From: Bog-473 sp963807775 | GTDB lineage: Bacteria; Actinomycetota; Acidimicrobiia; Acidimicrobiales; RAAP-2 | Assembly (NCBI GenBank): GCA_963807775.1 | Contig: CAWECY010000010.1 | Location: 310,001 to 374,000 of the forward strand | DNA: 64,000 bases | Reading direction: 5' to 3' | In this document: positions 55,229 through 64,000 of the stretch, one piece after another | Layout: each line of letters starts with the position of its first letter | Position numbering within the stretch: position 1 is the stretch's first letter | Position numbers and translations under genes: made by a program | Notes under the pieces: generated by a model | Database searches by the model: none | What the model saw: the letters and a program-made list of their open reading frames with translations, nothing else | What the model was told of the DNA's origin: nothing

Positions 55229-56418
55229 TCAGGCGAAGAGGTGGTTGGCGGCCAGCTGCAGGCCCACCATTCGTGCACGTCCTGTCCGAACAAGGGGATC
55301 CGCCCGACCGGTGCTGGGGCCACTTGGGACGCCAGCCCGGAAAAGGCGACCTCCTCGCGGGCGGCCAGTGCGTTCAGCTCGGCCAGGTTGGCCTCTAACG
55401 CAGCCAGCTCCGGCGACGTCGGAGCGCCGCCGCCACCGCCGCCATCACTCCCGTCCCCGAACGACGGCGCGATCCGGTTCACGACCAGCGCCGCCACCGT
55501 CACGTCCCGCTCCGAGAGCTTCTCGGCGAAGAACCCGGCCTCGGCAATGGCGTCCGGCCGGGCCGACGTGACCAGCACATAGGCCGTGGCCGGGTCGGAC
55601 AGCAGCTCGTGGACCGCGCTGGCCCGGCTGCGGAACCCGTCCTCCATGCCCTCGAAGGCCTGGAAGAACCCCACCGCGTCCTGCACGATCTCGGCGCCCG
55701 CCACCTTCGAGATGGTCCGCAACAGCGCCTGCGTGGCCATGCTCACCGCCCGCAGCGACATGCGGGTCGGCACCAGCAACGCCCGGAAGAGCCGGTTCTC
55801 CAAGAAGCGCGTCAAGCGACGGGGAGCGTCGAGCAGGTCGAGCGCGTTGCGGGTCGGGGGCGTGTCCACCACCACCACGTCGAAGTCGCCCGATTGGACG
55901 AGCTCGTACAGCTTTTCCATGGCCATGTACTCCTGGGTCCCGCTCAGCGCACCGGCCAGGTTCTGGTAGAGCCGGTTGGACAGGATGGCCTCGGCCTGAT
56001 CGGGCGTTCGGGCGTAGCGCCCCACCAGGTCATCGAAGGTGCCCTTCGAGTCGAGCATCAGGGCGTGCAGGTGGCCCGGCCAGTCACCGGCCACCTCCGA
56101 GGGCGTGTTGGGCAGGGATTCCACCCCGAGCGCGTCCGCCAGCCGCCGTGCCGGGTCCACCGTGACGACACAGGCGCGCCGGCCCGCCCGGGCCGCCGCC
56201 AGGGCGAAGGTGGCCGACACCGTGGTCTTGCCCACGCCGCCCGACCCGCAGCACACGATGACCGAGCGCTCGGCCACCAGGGACGGCAGGGTCTCGCCAC
56301 CCCTGTCCGGTTCGGAACCGGACCCCGGCTCGGACCCCGACCCCGACCCCGGCCCCGACCCGGCCTCAGCCGCACCCACCGACGCCGACGCCGACGCCGA
56401 CCCAGCCGTCGAGCTCAC
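55229..56418 (-). pseudogene. ArsA/Get3-family ATPase, second of a pair, 3'-end frameshift
   Basis: Start GTG 56418 overlaps the stop of the first ArsA gene. A 40-residue Gly/Ser/Glu low-complexity leader precedes the P-loop CGSGGVGKTTVSATFALAA, then VVTVDPARRLADALG and DVVVVDTPPTRNALDLLD (switch II-like). GIPL-type ending GRIPLFGQDVHE closes it. Near 55268 one G is missing; with it the protein reads EWVGLQLAANHLFA and stops at 55229, 396 residues. As it stands the frame runs on into neighbouring DNA. The pair matches M. tuberculosis Rv3679-Rv3680. Soluble ATPases of this family deliver or sense small ions or membrane proteins. Confidence 0.85.
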
Positions 56419-57407
56419 ACGGCCCCCTCGGCCACGAGCCCCTCGACCGCCTCGCCCAGGGCGCCCGCCAGCAGGTCCGTCTCGGCCAGCCCGATGGCGT
56501 CGGACTCGACCACGGGCAACAGCAGGTGGGGGAGGGGCAGCTCCCGGCTCAGCCGTTCGACCTGCTCGGCCGACACGGCGTGGCGGGCCAGCCGGAACTC
56601 TCGGGCCGCCTCCAGCGCTGCCACGTGCGAGGCCGACATGGACACGCCCGCCGAGGCCACCACCGACGCCGCCGACGAGCCCGTCAGGCCCGCCCCGGGC
56701 TCCGGGTCGCAGGCGTTCACGATGACCGGCCCCAGCTGGACGCCTGCCTTGTCCTCCAGGGTGTAGGCCGACTCGATCGTCTCCGAGACCGGCAGCTCCT
56801 CGGGCAGCGTGACCAGCAGCACCCGGCACCGCGCCGGATCCGAGAGCAGCTCCACCACGTCCTGGGCCTGGGTCCGCAGCGGACCGCCCCGGGCGGCGTC
56901 GACCATCCCCGCCGCCGAGGTCAGGAAGGTGATGGCGTGCCCGGTCGCCGGGGCGTCCACCACGATCAGGTCCGCCGCCCGGTCCCGCTCCAGCTGCTTG
57001 ACCTTGCCCAGCACCAGCACGTCACGGATGCCGGGAATGGCGGTCGACACGACGTCGAGCACCCCGGTCCGGGCCAACCGGCGTGACACGCGCCCCAACC
57101 CGTGGTCTTCCAGATACTCGACCAGCGCATCGTCGGGCGTCACCCGCCGGGCCCGAACCGAGCCCTCGGCCAGCGCCGCCGCCTCGGCCCCCCGGGGCCA
57201 CAGCTGGACCTCCTCGTAGTCGAGGTCCTCCCGCCGGCCGAAGGCCTGGGCGATGCCGGACTTGCCCTCCAGCTCGACGATCAGGACCGATCGGCCGACC
57301 CCCGCCGCCATCCGCGCCAGCGCGGCCGACACGGTGGTCTTGCCGACGCCACCCTTGCCGGCGATGACGAGGACGTGGCTCTGGGAACAGAATGTCTCCA
57401 CGTCCAT
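56415..57407 (-). CDS. ArsA/Get3-family ATPase, first of a pair
   Basis: A 330-residue P-loop ATPase from ATG 57407. HVLVIAGKGGVGKTTVSAAL is a deviant Walker A; VLIVELEGKSGIAQAFGRRE and LIVVDAPATGHAITFL (Walker B/switch) follow. The C-terminal half is helical with TLPEELPVSETIE. No arsenic-binding cysteines are present, so arsenite export is unlikely. Its stop overlaps the start of the second ATPase (GTGTGA), which suggests a heterodimer. It is divergent from whiB. This arrangement is conserved in actinobacteria next to whiB4. Confidence 0.9.
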   Translation of the reverse strand: MDVETFCSQSHVLVIAGKGGVGKTTVSAALARMAAGVGRSVLIVELEGKSGIAQAFGRREDLDYEEVQLWPRGAEAAALAEGSVRARRVTPDDALVEYLEDHGLGRVSRRLARTGVLDVVSTAIPGIRDVLVLGKVKQLERDRAADLIVVDAPATGHAITFLTSAAGMVDAARGGPLRTQAQDVVELLSDPARCRVLLVTLPEELPVSETIESAYTLEDKAGVQLGPVIVNACDPEPGAGLTGSSAASVVASAGVSMSASHVAALEAAREFRLARHAVSAEQVERLSRELPLPHLLLPVVESDAIGLAETDLLAGALGEAVEGLVAEGAV

Positions 57408-57546
57408 GCTGGGCCGAGCGTAGTTGCCATGCTCCGTCAACAGATTGACGACTCGCCATAAACCCTGGTCACGACCCTTGAACGCGCCCACCCCCAGCGA
57501 TAGCTTGAGGTCCGAGGGGGATGGAGTGCCCTAATCGGGGGGTCGT

Positions 57547-57804
57547 ATGCGCCAGGGGTCAGAGATGTGGCAGTTGAAGGCAGCGTGCCGGGGGCCGCAG
57601 GCAACGGTGTTCTTTCCGCCGTCACACGCTGAACGCAAGGAAGAGAAAGCCTCCCGGGAGATCCGGGCCAAAGCGATCTGCGACGAGTGCCGGGTCAAGG
57701 GCGAATGCCTCGACTACGCCATCCGCATCCGCGAACCGCACGGTATCTGGGGTGGTCTCAACGAGGTCGAGCGCAAGATGGTGCTCGACCGTCGGGCCAG
57801 CTGA
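57547..57804 (+). CDS. WhiB-family Fe-S transcription factor
   Basis: An 85-residue WhiB protein. The four cluster cysteines are in KAACRGPQ, AICDECRVKGECLDY (C-x2-C-x5-C). GIWGGLNEVER is the turn that binds the sigma factor and DNA region, and a basic tail ends the protein. GGGGGG just upstream supports ATG 57547; ATG 57565 is the alternative. Position opposite the ArsA pair equals that of M. tuberculosis WhiB4. The cluster would sense oxygen, NO or redox state. Confidence 0.95.
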   Translation: MRQGSEMWQLKAACRGPQATVFFPPSHAERKEEKASREIRAKAICDECRVKGECLDYAIRIREPHGIWGGLNEVERKMVLDRRAS

Positions 57805-57849
57805 CCTGCCCGGGTTCAGCGGAGGCCGCCACCCGGACCGACGCACGCC

Positions 57850-58767
57850 CTAGCGGCGAGACGACCTCGAGCCCGACCCGGGAGCGATCTTCATCAGCGC
57901 ATCCGCTGCCGTCACCCCGCGCGACGCGCAGACCGACGCTGGCTGCTGCCCGTCCACGGAGCAGATCGACGCCGAGATCTCGTTGGCCGCCGCCACCATG
58001 GCCTGGGTCAGCGGGGCGGTCGGGGAGGTCAGGTCACCGGCGATCTGGTTCTGTGACAGCCCGCCGATCACCGAGGGCGTGAAACTCGCACCCGAGAGCA
58101 CCCACCGGTTCGACACGTCCACCAGTGGGAATTCGCTCGGACTCGATGCGTACTCGTTCACTGCCGCGCTCTGCCGTGCGTCAGGCACCTGCAGGCTCAG
58201 ATAACGGGCCCCCGTGGGGTTCAGCGAGCTGTAGCGCTCCACCGACTCCAAAATGACGTACTTGCTCTGGTAGTAGACCTCCCAGAACGTGAACGTCGAC
58301 AGATCGGCGAAGGCGCTCGTCGGGCTCGACTGCATCAGACCGAGCTGCTTGAAGGTCCCGAAGCGCGACAGCGCCAGGATCAGCGGCCAGCGCTGCGCCG
58401 CCGCGTAGGGCGCGTACTCGGCCCCGTAGAAGAAGACGACGGGCTCGGGGGGCCCGAAGTTGACGGTGGCCAGCCACAGCTGCGTGCTCCCGCTGGCGTG
58501 CAGCGGGGTGACCGGCACGTCGGGCGAGTCGACCCCGATCTGGTCGTACACCGAACTCGGCACCGAGGCCAGGGTCGAGATCAGTGACGACGGGGCGGCG
58601 TTGAACGTCTCGACCGTCGACGAGCTCGTCGGCGTCGAGTTGTCGCGCACGATGATCAGCGCGCCGAGCAGGATGATGGCGACGATGATGAGGCCGAGAG
58701 CGAGGTAGCGCCGCGGGATCTGGCGCAGCACGGGCCCCGACACGTGATCGTTGACGGTCTGGCTCAT
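57850..58767 (-). CDS. DUF929-type membrane-anchored thioredoxin-like protein lacking the CxxC
   Basis: A 305-residue protein with one N-terminal transmembrane helix (YLALGLIIVAIILLGALIIV) and an extracytoplasmic domain. VVFFYGAEYAPYAAAQRWPL, ALSRFGTFKQLGLM and TFTFWEVYYQSKYV match DUF929, whose members normally show CPYC at the position that here reads APYA. Both codons are GCG, so a sequencing error is unlikely for both. The domain therefore keeps the fold but cannot do thiol-disulfide exchange there; Cys remain only near the C-terminus (SICSVDGQQPASVCAS). The stop is 46 bases from the convergent whiB stop. Confidence 0.8.
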   Translation of the reverse strand: MSQTVNDHVSGPVLRQIPRRYLALGLIIVAIILLGALIIVRDNSTPTSSSTVETFNAAPSSLISTLASVPSSVYDQIGVDSPDVPVTPLHASGSTQLWLATVNFGPPEPVVFFYGAEYAPYAAAQRWPLILALSRFGTFKQLGLMQSSPTSAFADLSTFTFWEVYYQSKYVILESVERYSSLNPTGARYLSLQVPDARQSAAVNEYASSPSEFPLVDVSNRWVLSGASFTPSVIGGLSQNQIAGDLTSPTAPLTQAMVAAANEISASICSVDGQQPASVCASRGVTAADALMKIAPGSGSRSSRR

Positions 58768-58842
58768 GGGGACAGATCAGGGTAGCAAGGGGTCGCCCCC
58801 GTTCCGGGGGCGCCGCCCCGTGCTCCCGGTAGCGTCTCCGGC

Positions 58843-59823
58843 GTGCCTCCATCGGCTCCACCTCCACCTCCACCTCCACCTCCCGACCAGTCGTCCGTCG
58901 CCATCCGCCCAGCCGCCACCGTGATGCTGGTGCGCGACGCCCCGGCGCCCGGCGCCGCCGGCTCCGGCATCGAGGTGCTGATGGTGCGGCGCAACCTGCG
59001 CTCGGACTTCGTCGGTGGCGCCTACGTCTTTCCCGGGGGGGCCGTCGACCTCCTCGACGGCGGCGACGAGGCCGAGGCTCTGTGCGCCGGCCGTTCCGAC
59101 GCCCAGGCCAGCGCCCTGCTGGGGGTCCCCTCCGGGGGCCTGGCCTACTGGGTGGCCGTGGTCCGGGAGACCTTCGAGGAGGCCGGCCTGCTGCTGGCCG
59201 CCCGCGACGGCGGCCCCGACCTCCTGGCCGGCTACCGCGCCGAGGAGGCCCGCCTGGCCCGCGCCCGCGTCGCCGTCAACGACGGCTCGCTGCGGTTCCT
59301 CGACCTGTGCCGGAACGAGCGCCTCCGCCTCGGCGTGGGCGACATCCACTACTTCGCCCACTGGATCACCCCACGTGGCGCCCCCCGCCGCTACGACACC
59401 CGCTTCTTCGTGGCCGCCGCGCCGCCCGGCCAGATCGCGGCACACGACGCTGGTGAGACCATCGCCGAGGTGTGGATCTCGCCGGACGACGCGCTGGCCC
59501 GCCACCGGGCCGGCGAAATCGAGATCATCTTCCCCACCATCCGCAACCTCCAGGCCATCGGCCGCTTCGCCTCCAGCGATGAGCTGCTGGGTGCCGCGGC
59601 GGCGGCCTCGAGCTCGGTGCCGGCCATCGAGCCTCGTGTCGTCCCCGACGGCAACGGCATGCGCATCGTCCTCCCGGGCGACCCCGCCTACGAGCGGGCA
59701 CCCGTGGCCGACCCCGGGGGCAACGAGGCCCGGGCCGACTTCAACGAGGCGGTGCGCGCCGTCTCCATGCGGGCGAACGTGGAGGGCCCCGAAAGCGCTC
59801 CGGGGCCCCGTCCGACGGGGTGA
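58843..59823 (+). CDS. NUDIX hydrolase of the NUDT19/CoA-diphosphatase-like group
   Basis: A 326-residue protein with a Pro-rich start. The fold begins AATVMLVRDAP and LMVRRNLRSDFVGGAYVFPG. A 40-residue insertion separates this from the Nudix box part VVRETFEEAGLLLA. Downstream HWITPRGAPRRYDTRFF is typical of NUDT19-type enzymes acting on CoA derivatives. Related actinobacterial genes lie near whiB4/crp (M. tuberculosis Rv3672c). GTG 58843 is the start. Its stop overlaps the GTG of the MBL-fold gene, so the two are coupled. Confidence 0.88.
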   Translation: MPPSAPPPPPPPPPDQSSVAIRPAATVMLVRDAPAPGAAGSGIEVLMVRRNLRSDFVGGAYVFPGGAVDLLDGGDEAEALCAGRSDAQASALLGVPSGGLAYWVAVVRETFEEAGLLLAARDGGPDLLAGYRAEEARLARARVAVNDGSLRFLDLCRNERLRLGVGDIHYFAHWITPRGAPRRYDTRFFVAAAPPGQIAAHDAGETIAEVWISPDDALARHRAGEIEIIFPTIRNLQAIGRFASSDELLGAAAAASSSVPAIEPRVVPDGNGMRIVLPGDPAYERAPVADPGGNEARADFNEAVRAVSMRANVEGPESAPGPRPTG

Positions 59824-60765
59824 GCCCACAGCCGCCACCGCCCGTCCCGGCCGTCCCGGCCGTGCCCGACTTCGGCCTTGGTCCGGCCCCCGAGCCGGGC
59901 CGGGTCAACCAGGTGGCGCCGGGCGTGCTCCGGCTGACCGCCCCCAACCCCGGCCTCATGACGGGCCCCGGCACCAACACCTACCTGGTGGGCGAGATCG
60001 ACCCGGTGGTGGTCGACCCCGGCCCGGCCGACGATACGCACACCGCCGCCATCCTGGCCGCCGCCGCACCGCTCGGGACCGTCCACACCATCGTGGTGAC
60101 CCACACCCACGTCGACCACGCCCCGGGCGCCGCCGCCCTGGCCGCCGCCACCGGGGCCCGGGTCGTCGGCTTCGGCCCGGCCGAGGGCTTCGCGCCCGAC
60201 GAGCGCGCCGGCGAGGGCTGGACCCTGCGCTGCCCCGGCGGCCACCCGGGCGGCGACCTCACGCTGCGTGCCCTGCACACGCCGGGCCATGCCTCGGATC
60301 ACCTGTGCTGGCTCGTCGAGGAGCGGGCGCTCCTGCTCACGGGTGACCACGTCATGCACGGATCGACCGTGGTCATCCGCCCGCCCGACGGTGACCTGCA
60401 CCAGTACCTGGCCAGCTTGGCCCGGGTGCGCGACGCCGCACCGCCCATCACGACGCTGGCACCGGGCCACGGCCGCTTGATGGGCCATGTGCCCGACGTC
60501 GTCGATGCGCTGATAGCCCACCGGCTCGGCCGCCATCGAGCGCGTCGCCACCGCGCTGGCCAGCCGCGCCGACGCCACCGTGGACGAGCTGCTGCCCGAC
60601 GTCTACAGGGACGTCACCGAACGCCAGCTCCCCGTCGCCCGGTTCTCGCTGTGGGCCCACCTGCGCGCCCTCGGCCAGGAGGACCGGGCCGACCCCGTCG
60701 ACGCTCCGGCCGGCGGGGACACCATCGACACCCGCTGGGCGGCCACGGCGCGGTCTGCCGCTTAG
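59820..60765 (+). pseudogene. MBL-fold hydrolase (LACTB2/Rv3677c-like), one frameshift
   Basis: From GTG 59820: MTGPGTNTYLVGEIDPVVVD, VVTHTHVDHAPGA (metal-binding HxHxDH), LHTPGHASDHLCW, LLTGDHVMHGST and TLAPGHGRL are the standard metallo-beta-lactamase metal motifs. Near 60528 an extra G (or two missing bases) breaks the frame. The protein resumes AAIERVATALASRADATVDE and ends with a winged-helix-like ARFSLWAHLRALGQ at 60765. The restored length is about 315, as in LACTB2-type nucleases. It is coupled to the NUDIX gene upstream and convergent with mrp, overlapping it by four bases. Confidence 0.85.
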
Positions 60766-61940
60766 GCCTCCCCGCGAGCCACGGCCGCCTCGACCCGCTC
60801 GAGCATGCGGGCGGTGCAGCCTTCGGCCTCCACGATGGGCGCCACCTCTTCGGCGACGACCCGGGCCATTTCGGCGAACACCTGTGCCAACTCGCCTCCG
60901 GCCAGCGCCACCGGCTCACCGGCGTCGCCCGCCGCGGAGAGGTCCGGGTGCAGCGGGATGGAGCCCACCAGGGGCACGCCGAGCCCGTGGGCCAGGCGCT
61001 CGCCGCCGCCCGATCCGAACAGCGCGTAGGTCGTCCCGTGCTCGCAGGTGAAGTCGCTCATGTTCTCAATGACTCCCGCCACGCGCAGGTAGCCGCGCCG
61101 GGCCATGTCGGCCGCCCGGGCCGCCACCTTCTGGGCCGCCACCGGCGGCGTCGTCACCACCAGCATCTCGGTACGGGGCAGCAGCCGGGCCAGGCCCATC
61201 TGGATGTCGCCGGTCCCCGGCGGCAGGTCGATCAGCAGGTAGTCGATGTCGCCCCAGTGCGCGTCCTGCAGGAACTGCTGCACGGCGCGGTTGAGGACAA
61301 GCCCCCGCCACATGATCGCCTGCTCCTCGTCGGCCAGGAAGCCCATGGAGAGGACGCGCAGCAGGCCGTCGCCGACCGGGCGTTCCAGGGGAACCATCTT
61401 CCCCTGGCGGGCCTCGACGTCACCTTCCATGCCCAGCAGGCGCGGCACGGAGAAGCCCCAGATGTCGGCGTCGAGGATGCCGACGACGAGGCCACGGGCG
61501 GCGAGTGCTACGGCCAGGTTGACCGTGACTGACGACTTGCCCACACCGCCCTTCCCCGAGGCGATGGCCAGCACGCGGGCGTTGGGGGGCACCGCCGTCT
61601 CGGGAGCGTCCTGGCGCGCCTTCCAGCGGGCCCGGGCCATGACGGCGGCCCGCTCCTCGGCGTCCATGGCGGCCACCCGGACCTCGACCGACGCGACCCA
61701 ATCCAGTGCCTGCACGTGGCGGACGACGTCCTGCTCGATCTGATTGCGCAGCGGGCAGGCGGCGATGGTCAGCGCCACCCCCACCACCACGGCGTCCCCC
61801 TCCACCGAGATGTCCCGCACCATGCCCAGGTCGACGATGGTGTCGCCCAGTTCAGGGTCGACGACGGCCCGCAGGCGGTCGCGCACCTCTTCGGCGCGGG
61901 TGTCCGCGGCTGGCGGCGTTGGGGTCGAGCCGGGGGTCAT
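60762..61940 (-). CDS. mrp: Mrp/NBP35-type Fe-S cluster carrier ATPase
   Basis: A 392-residue protein. The N-terminal MIP18/DUF59 domain (residues 15-95) has VVDPELGDTIVDLGMVRDIS. The ATPase has LAIASGKGGVGKSSVTVNLA (deviant Walker A), VGILDADIWGFSVPRLLGM and YLLIDLPPGTGDIQM, then VIENMSDF and a C-terminal part. The CPxC of classical Mrp is replaced by CEHGTTY, a single Cys, as in many actinobacterial Mrp. It loads or transfers Fe-S clusters. It is divergent from an A-type carrier gene, a sensible pair. Confidence 0.92.
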   Translation of the reverse strand: MTPGSTPTPPAADTRAEEVRDRLRAVVDPELGDTIVDLGMVRDISVEGDAVVVGVALTIAACPLRNQIEQDVVRHVQALDWVASVEVRVAAMDAEERAAVMARARWKARQDAPETAVPPNARVLAIASGKGGVGKSSVTVNLAVALAARGLVVGILDADIWGFSVPRLLGMEGDVEARQGKMVPLERPVGDGLLRVLSMGFLADEEQAIMWRGLVLNRAVQQFLQDAHWGDIDYLLIDLPPGTGDIQMGLARLLPRTEMLVVTTPPVAAQKVAARAADMARRGYLRVAGVIENMSDFTCEHGTTYALFGSGGGERLAHGLGVPLVGSIPLHPDLSAAGDAGEPVALAGGELAQVFAEMARVVAEEVAPIVEAEGCTARMLERVEAAVARGEA

Positions 61941-62090
61941 GGTCCAGCAATTCTACCTGCGTGCGGCCAAAATCCGGTCTGGGCCGACTGCGGTGCGGCC
62001 CTGGGAACGCCGCCGGTAACATGGAGACGCGGGGCAGGGTGCCACCGCGGACGTCGGCGCCGGGGCGTCCGGCGCAACGAGGAGGATCCA

Positions 62091-62456
62091 GTGACGACCA
62101 TCTCCACGACCGTCAACATCGGGAAGAAGCCGGCACCGGTCACCCTCAGCGACATCGCCGCCACCAAGGTCGCCGAGCTGCTGGCCCAAGAAGAGGGCGA
62201 TGAGCTGGCGCTGCGCGTCGCCGTGAAGCCGGGCGGTTGCTCGGGCTACAGCTACGAGATGTTCTTCGACACCGAGGTCATGGCGGATGACGTGGTACGC
62301 GAGTTCGGCACCGTGAAGGTCGTGGTCGACGCCGCCAGCGCCGAGCTGCTGACCGGGTCGACCCTTGACTACAGCGACGGACTGCAGGGCGCCGGGTTCC
62401 ACATCACCAACCCCAACGCCACCCGCACCTGCGGCTGCGGCTCGTCGTTCAGCTGA
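62091..62456 (+). CDS. A-type Fe-S cluster assembly/carrier protein (HesB/IscA/ErpA family)
   Basis: A 121-residue protein with the three invariant cysteines: LRVAVKPGGCSGYSYEM near residue 54 and TRTCGCGSSF at the C-terminus. ITLSDxAxxKV-type start (VTLSDIAATKVAEL) is typical. GTG 62091 has GAGGAGG eight bases upstream. It delivers clusters to apo-enzymes; in this neighbourhood candidates are WhiB and the molybdenum-type oxidoreductase just downstream. The gap to that gene is about 28 bases, so they may be co-transcribed. Confidence 0.93.
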   Translation: MTTISTTVNIGKKPAPVTLSDIAATKVAELLAQEEGDELALRVAVKPGGCSGYSYEMFFDTEVMADDVVREFGTVKVVVDAASAELLTGSTLDYSDGLQGAGFHITNPNATRTCGCGSSFS

Positions 62457-62484
62457 TCCTTCGCCCGACCGGGCACCCCGTCCC

Positions 62485-64000
62485 CTGAGCAGCACCGGCC
62501 CAACCAACGAGGCCCCCTCCGGCGCGCCTCCAGCTGTCTCGTTCGTCCTGAACGGCGACGACGTCACCGTCGCCGACGGCATCTCGCTGCTCGACGCGCT
62601 GCGCGAGGAGCTCGGCTGTCGCTCGGCCAAGGACGGGTGTAGCCCCCAGGGGCAGTGCGGGTGCTGCACGGTCTGGGTCGACGGCGCGCCGCGGGTCGCC
62701 TGCGTCACTCCCGTCCGCCGCGTCGCCGGACGGCACGTCACCACACTCGAGGGTGTGGAAGAGGCCGTACGGGACCGATGGGCGACCGCCTTCGTCGCCC
62801 ATGGCGCCAGCCAGTGCGGTTTCTGCACGCCCGGCATCGTGATGCGCCTGGCCGCCCTCGGTACCGAGCCAGGCGCACGTCACCCCACCCGCCGCGACAT
62901 AGAGGCCGGATTGCGCGCGCATTTATGCCGCTGCACCGGTTGGCAGTCGATCGTGGAGGCGGCCGAGGACGCGCTCGGCCTGACCGACGCCACCGCGTTC
63001 GACGAAGCTCAGCGCGACCCGATACTGGCCGCCTGGCGGGCGCAGGTCGAGGGACCCTACGCACAGACCTCCGGTCCCGACGTGGTCCTGGGCGGCGGCG
63101 GGTTCGCCGACGACGCGTCGCCGCCCGGCTCGTTGGTGCAGCTCGGGGCCGAGACGCCCCTCGCCTCGAGCGTGCGCGCCGCTCGCGCCGAGGCGGGCCG
63201 CGTCCAGGGCCGCAACAGCACGGTCGCCTTGTCCCAGCCGGTCGAGCTGCCCGAGGGGGACTGGGCCCTCACCCTGCAGACCACCTGGGTCGAACCGGCC
63301 TACGTCGAGCCCGACGCCAGTTGGAGCCCTCCCGGCGGGCCGCCGGCCTCGCCGCTGGCCAACGGGGGCGCCTTTGGCGGCAAGCGTCACAGCCCGGTGC
63401 CCGCGCACGCCGTCGCGCTGGCCGACGAGCACGGCGAGGTGGTGCGTGTGCTGTGGCGGCGCGAGGACGTGGTGCGCCGTGGTCCCAAGCGCCCGCCGCT
63501 GGCCGTGGCGTTGCGGCCGGACGGAACAGGCGTCGTCCGCCTGGGCCGCTCGCCTGGGTCGGCCGACCTGGCGCCGCTCGAGGCGCGCCTGCACGAGCTG
63601 CGTCCGGGCCTGGTGGTCGAAGAGGTGGAGGTGACGGGCCCACCGGTGGGGCCCGAGCTGCGCGGCCGGCTGGGCCGAGGTGCTGGCCGCGCTGCATGTG
63701 CTGGACACGCCGCCGGTGTCGGCTGGAACGGGACGCGCCCACGTACGGGTGCCCGGAGCCGGGAGCGCCCGCGTCGAGCTCCGTTTGGACGACGGTGAGC
63801 GTGGGCAGGTCGACGTCGAGGTGTGGGCCGGTCACGTGCTGGACCCGGTGACGCTGCGCTCCTATGCGCTCGGCGCGGTGCACCAGGCGCTCGGACTGGT
63901 GTGGAGCGAGGGCATCGCGGTGGACGAGGCGGGGGAGCCGGTCGACCTGACCATCCGGTCCTTCGGCATCCTGGCCGCCCGCGACATACCCGAGGTCACC
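62485..64000 (+). pseudogene. Xanthine dehydrogenase/aldehyde oxidase-family protein, [2Fe-2S] part fused to further domains; one frameshift, runs off the window
   Basis: The N-terminal 170 residues are a CoxS/XdhC-like iron-sulfur unit: SFVLNGDDVTVADGISLLDA, CSPQGQCGCCTVWVDG for the plant-type cluster, SQCGFCTPGIVMRLAAL and HLCRCTGWQSIVEA for the second. A further region with WALTLQTTWVEPAYVEPDA and GGAFGGKRHSPVPAHAVALA resembles the molybdopterin-binding subunit, so the subunits are fused. Near 63672 the frame shifts by one base. It continues AGWAEVLAALHVLDTPPVSA up to the window end. No ATG or GTG start is visible; CTG 62485 is a placeholder. It is probably a hydroxylase of purines, aldehydes or N-heterocycles. 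Confidence 0.72.

Noticed and set aside
55018..55231. Continuation of the second ArsA frame past 55229 toward the response regulator
   Set aside because: The extension is Pro/Arg-rich and unlike the family. A single missing G restores the normal stop at 55229.
1..64000. CRISPR arrays, rRNA genes, prophage structural genes and conjugation genes
   Set aside because: Looked for by repeat pattern and motif; none seen.

Overview
The window is high-GC DNA with many GTG starts. It carries a WhiB regulator, paired ArsA/Get3-type ATPases, a LytR-CpsA-Psr protein, an Mce-associated remnant and a DUF929 protein. This points to an actinomycetote, and I infer the class Acidimicrobiia from overall flavour only. 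At least fifteen otherwise convincing genes carry a one-base reading-frame break, several of them in short homopolymer or G/C runs. Some of these are probably assembly indels rather than true decay. They are typed as pseudogenes here, with the restored product described.

Layout. 0-8 kb: the end of an EAL phosphodiesterase, an MFS exporter, an archaeal-type (DUF120) riboflavin kinase, an amidohydrolase, a secreted cyclophilin and hypotheticals. 8-32.7 kb: a composite island in a tRNA-Ile(GAT) gene. The 3' half of the tRNA occurs at 8005 and 11050, the whole tRNA at 24155-24228, and a 5' half at 32642-32681, all meeting at the anticodon loop. Segment one (8-11 kb) holds a tetR/maleylpyruvate-isomerase-like operon split by an ISAzo13-type element. 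Segment two (11-24 kb) holds RidA, an Ntn-type phospholipase-B-like hydrolase, a TPP-dependent synthase, a soluble-adenylyl-cyclase-like regulator, a KAS III homologue that seems to lack its cysteine, and a flavin amine oxidase. It looks like an undescribed small-molecule pathway. Segment three (24-32.7 kb) has its own tyrosine recombinase and defence-type cargo: a SEC-C/HNH-like protein, an XRE gene split by an IS3 element, a Schlafen/AlbA_2 protein and a RES-Xre toxin-antitoxin pair.

32.7-49 kb: two paralogous secreted SGNH proteins, one split by a two-gene insertion sequence with a perfect 5-bp target duplication. Then come a thioesterase, tRNA-Ala, a class II aldolase, a cyclase/ATPase/TPR regulator, an AraC-VOC pair, a CaiB-type CoA transferase, a DapB-like dehydrogenase, a SnoaL protein, an SDR and a LytR-CpsA-Psr protein. 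49-54 kb: NUDIX, diguanylate cyclase, DUF1801, and a low-GC membrane gene with an integrase remnant beside tRNA-Pro.

54-64 kb is core-like. A response regulator is coupled to a CorC-type CBS protein. Two ArsA ATPases are divergent from whiB, next to DUF929, NUDIX and MBL-fold genes, an arrangement close to the M. tuberculosis Rv3672c-Rv3681c neighbourhood. Mrp is divergent from an A-type Fe-S carrier, and a xanthine-dehydrogenase-family protein runs off the window end.
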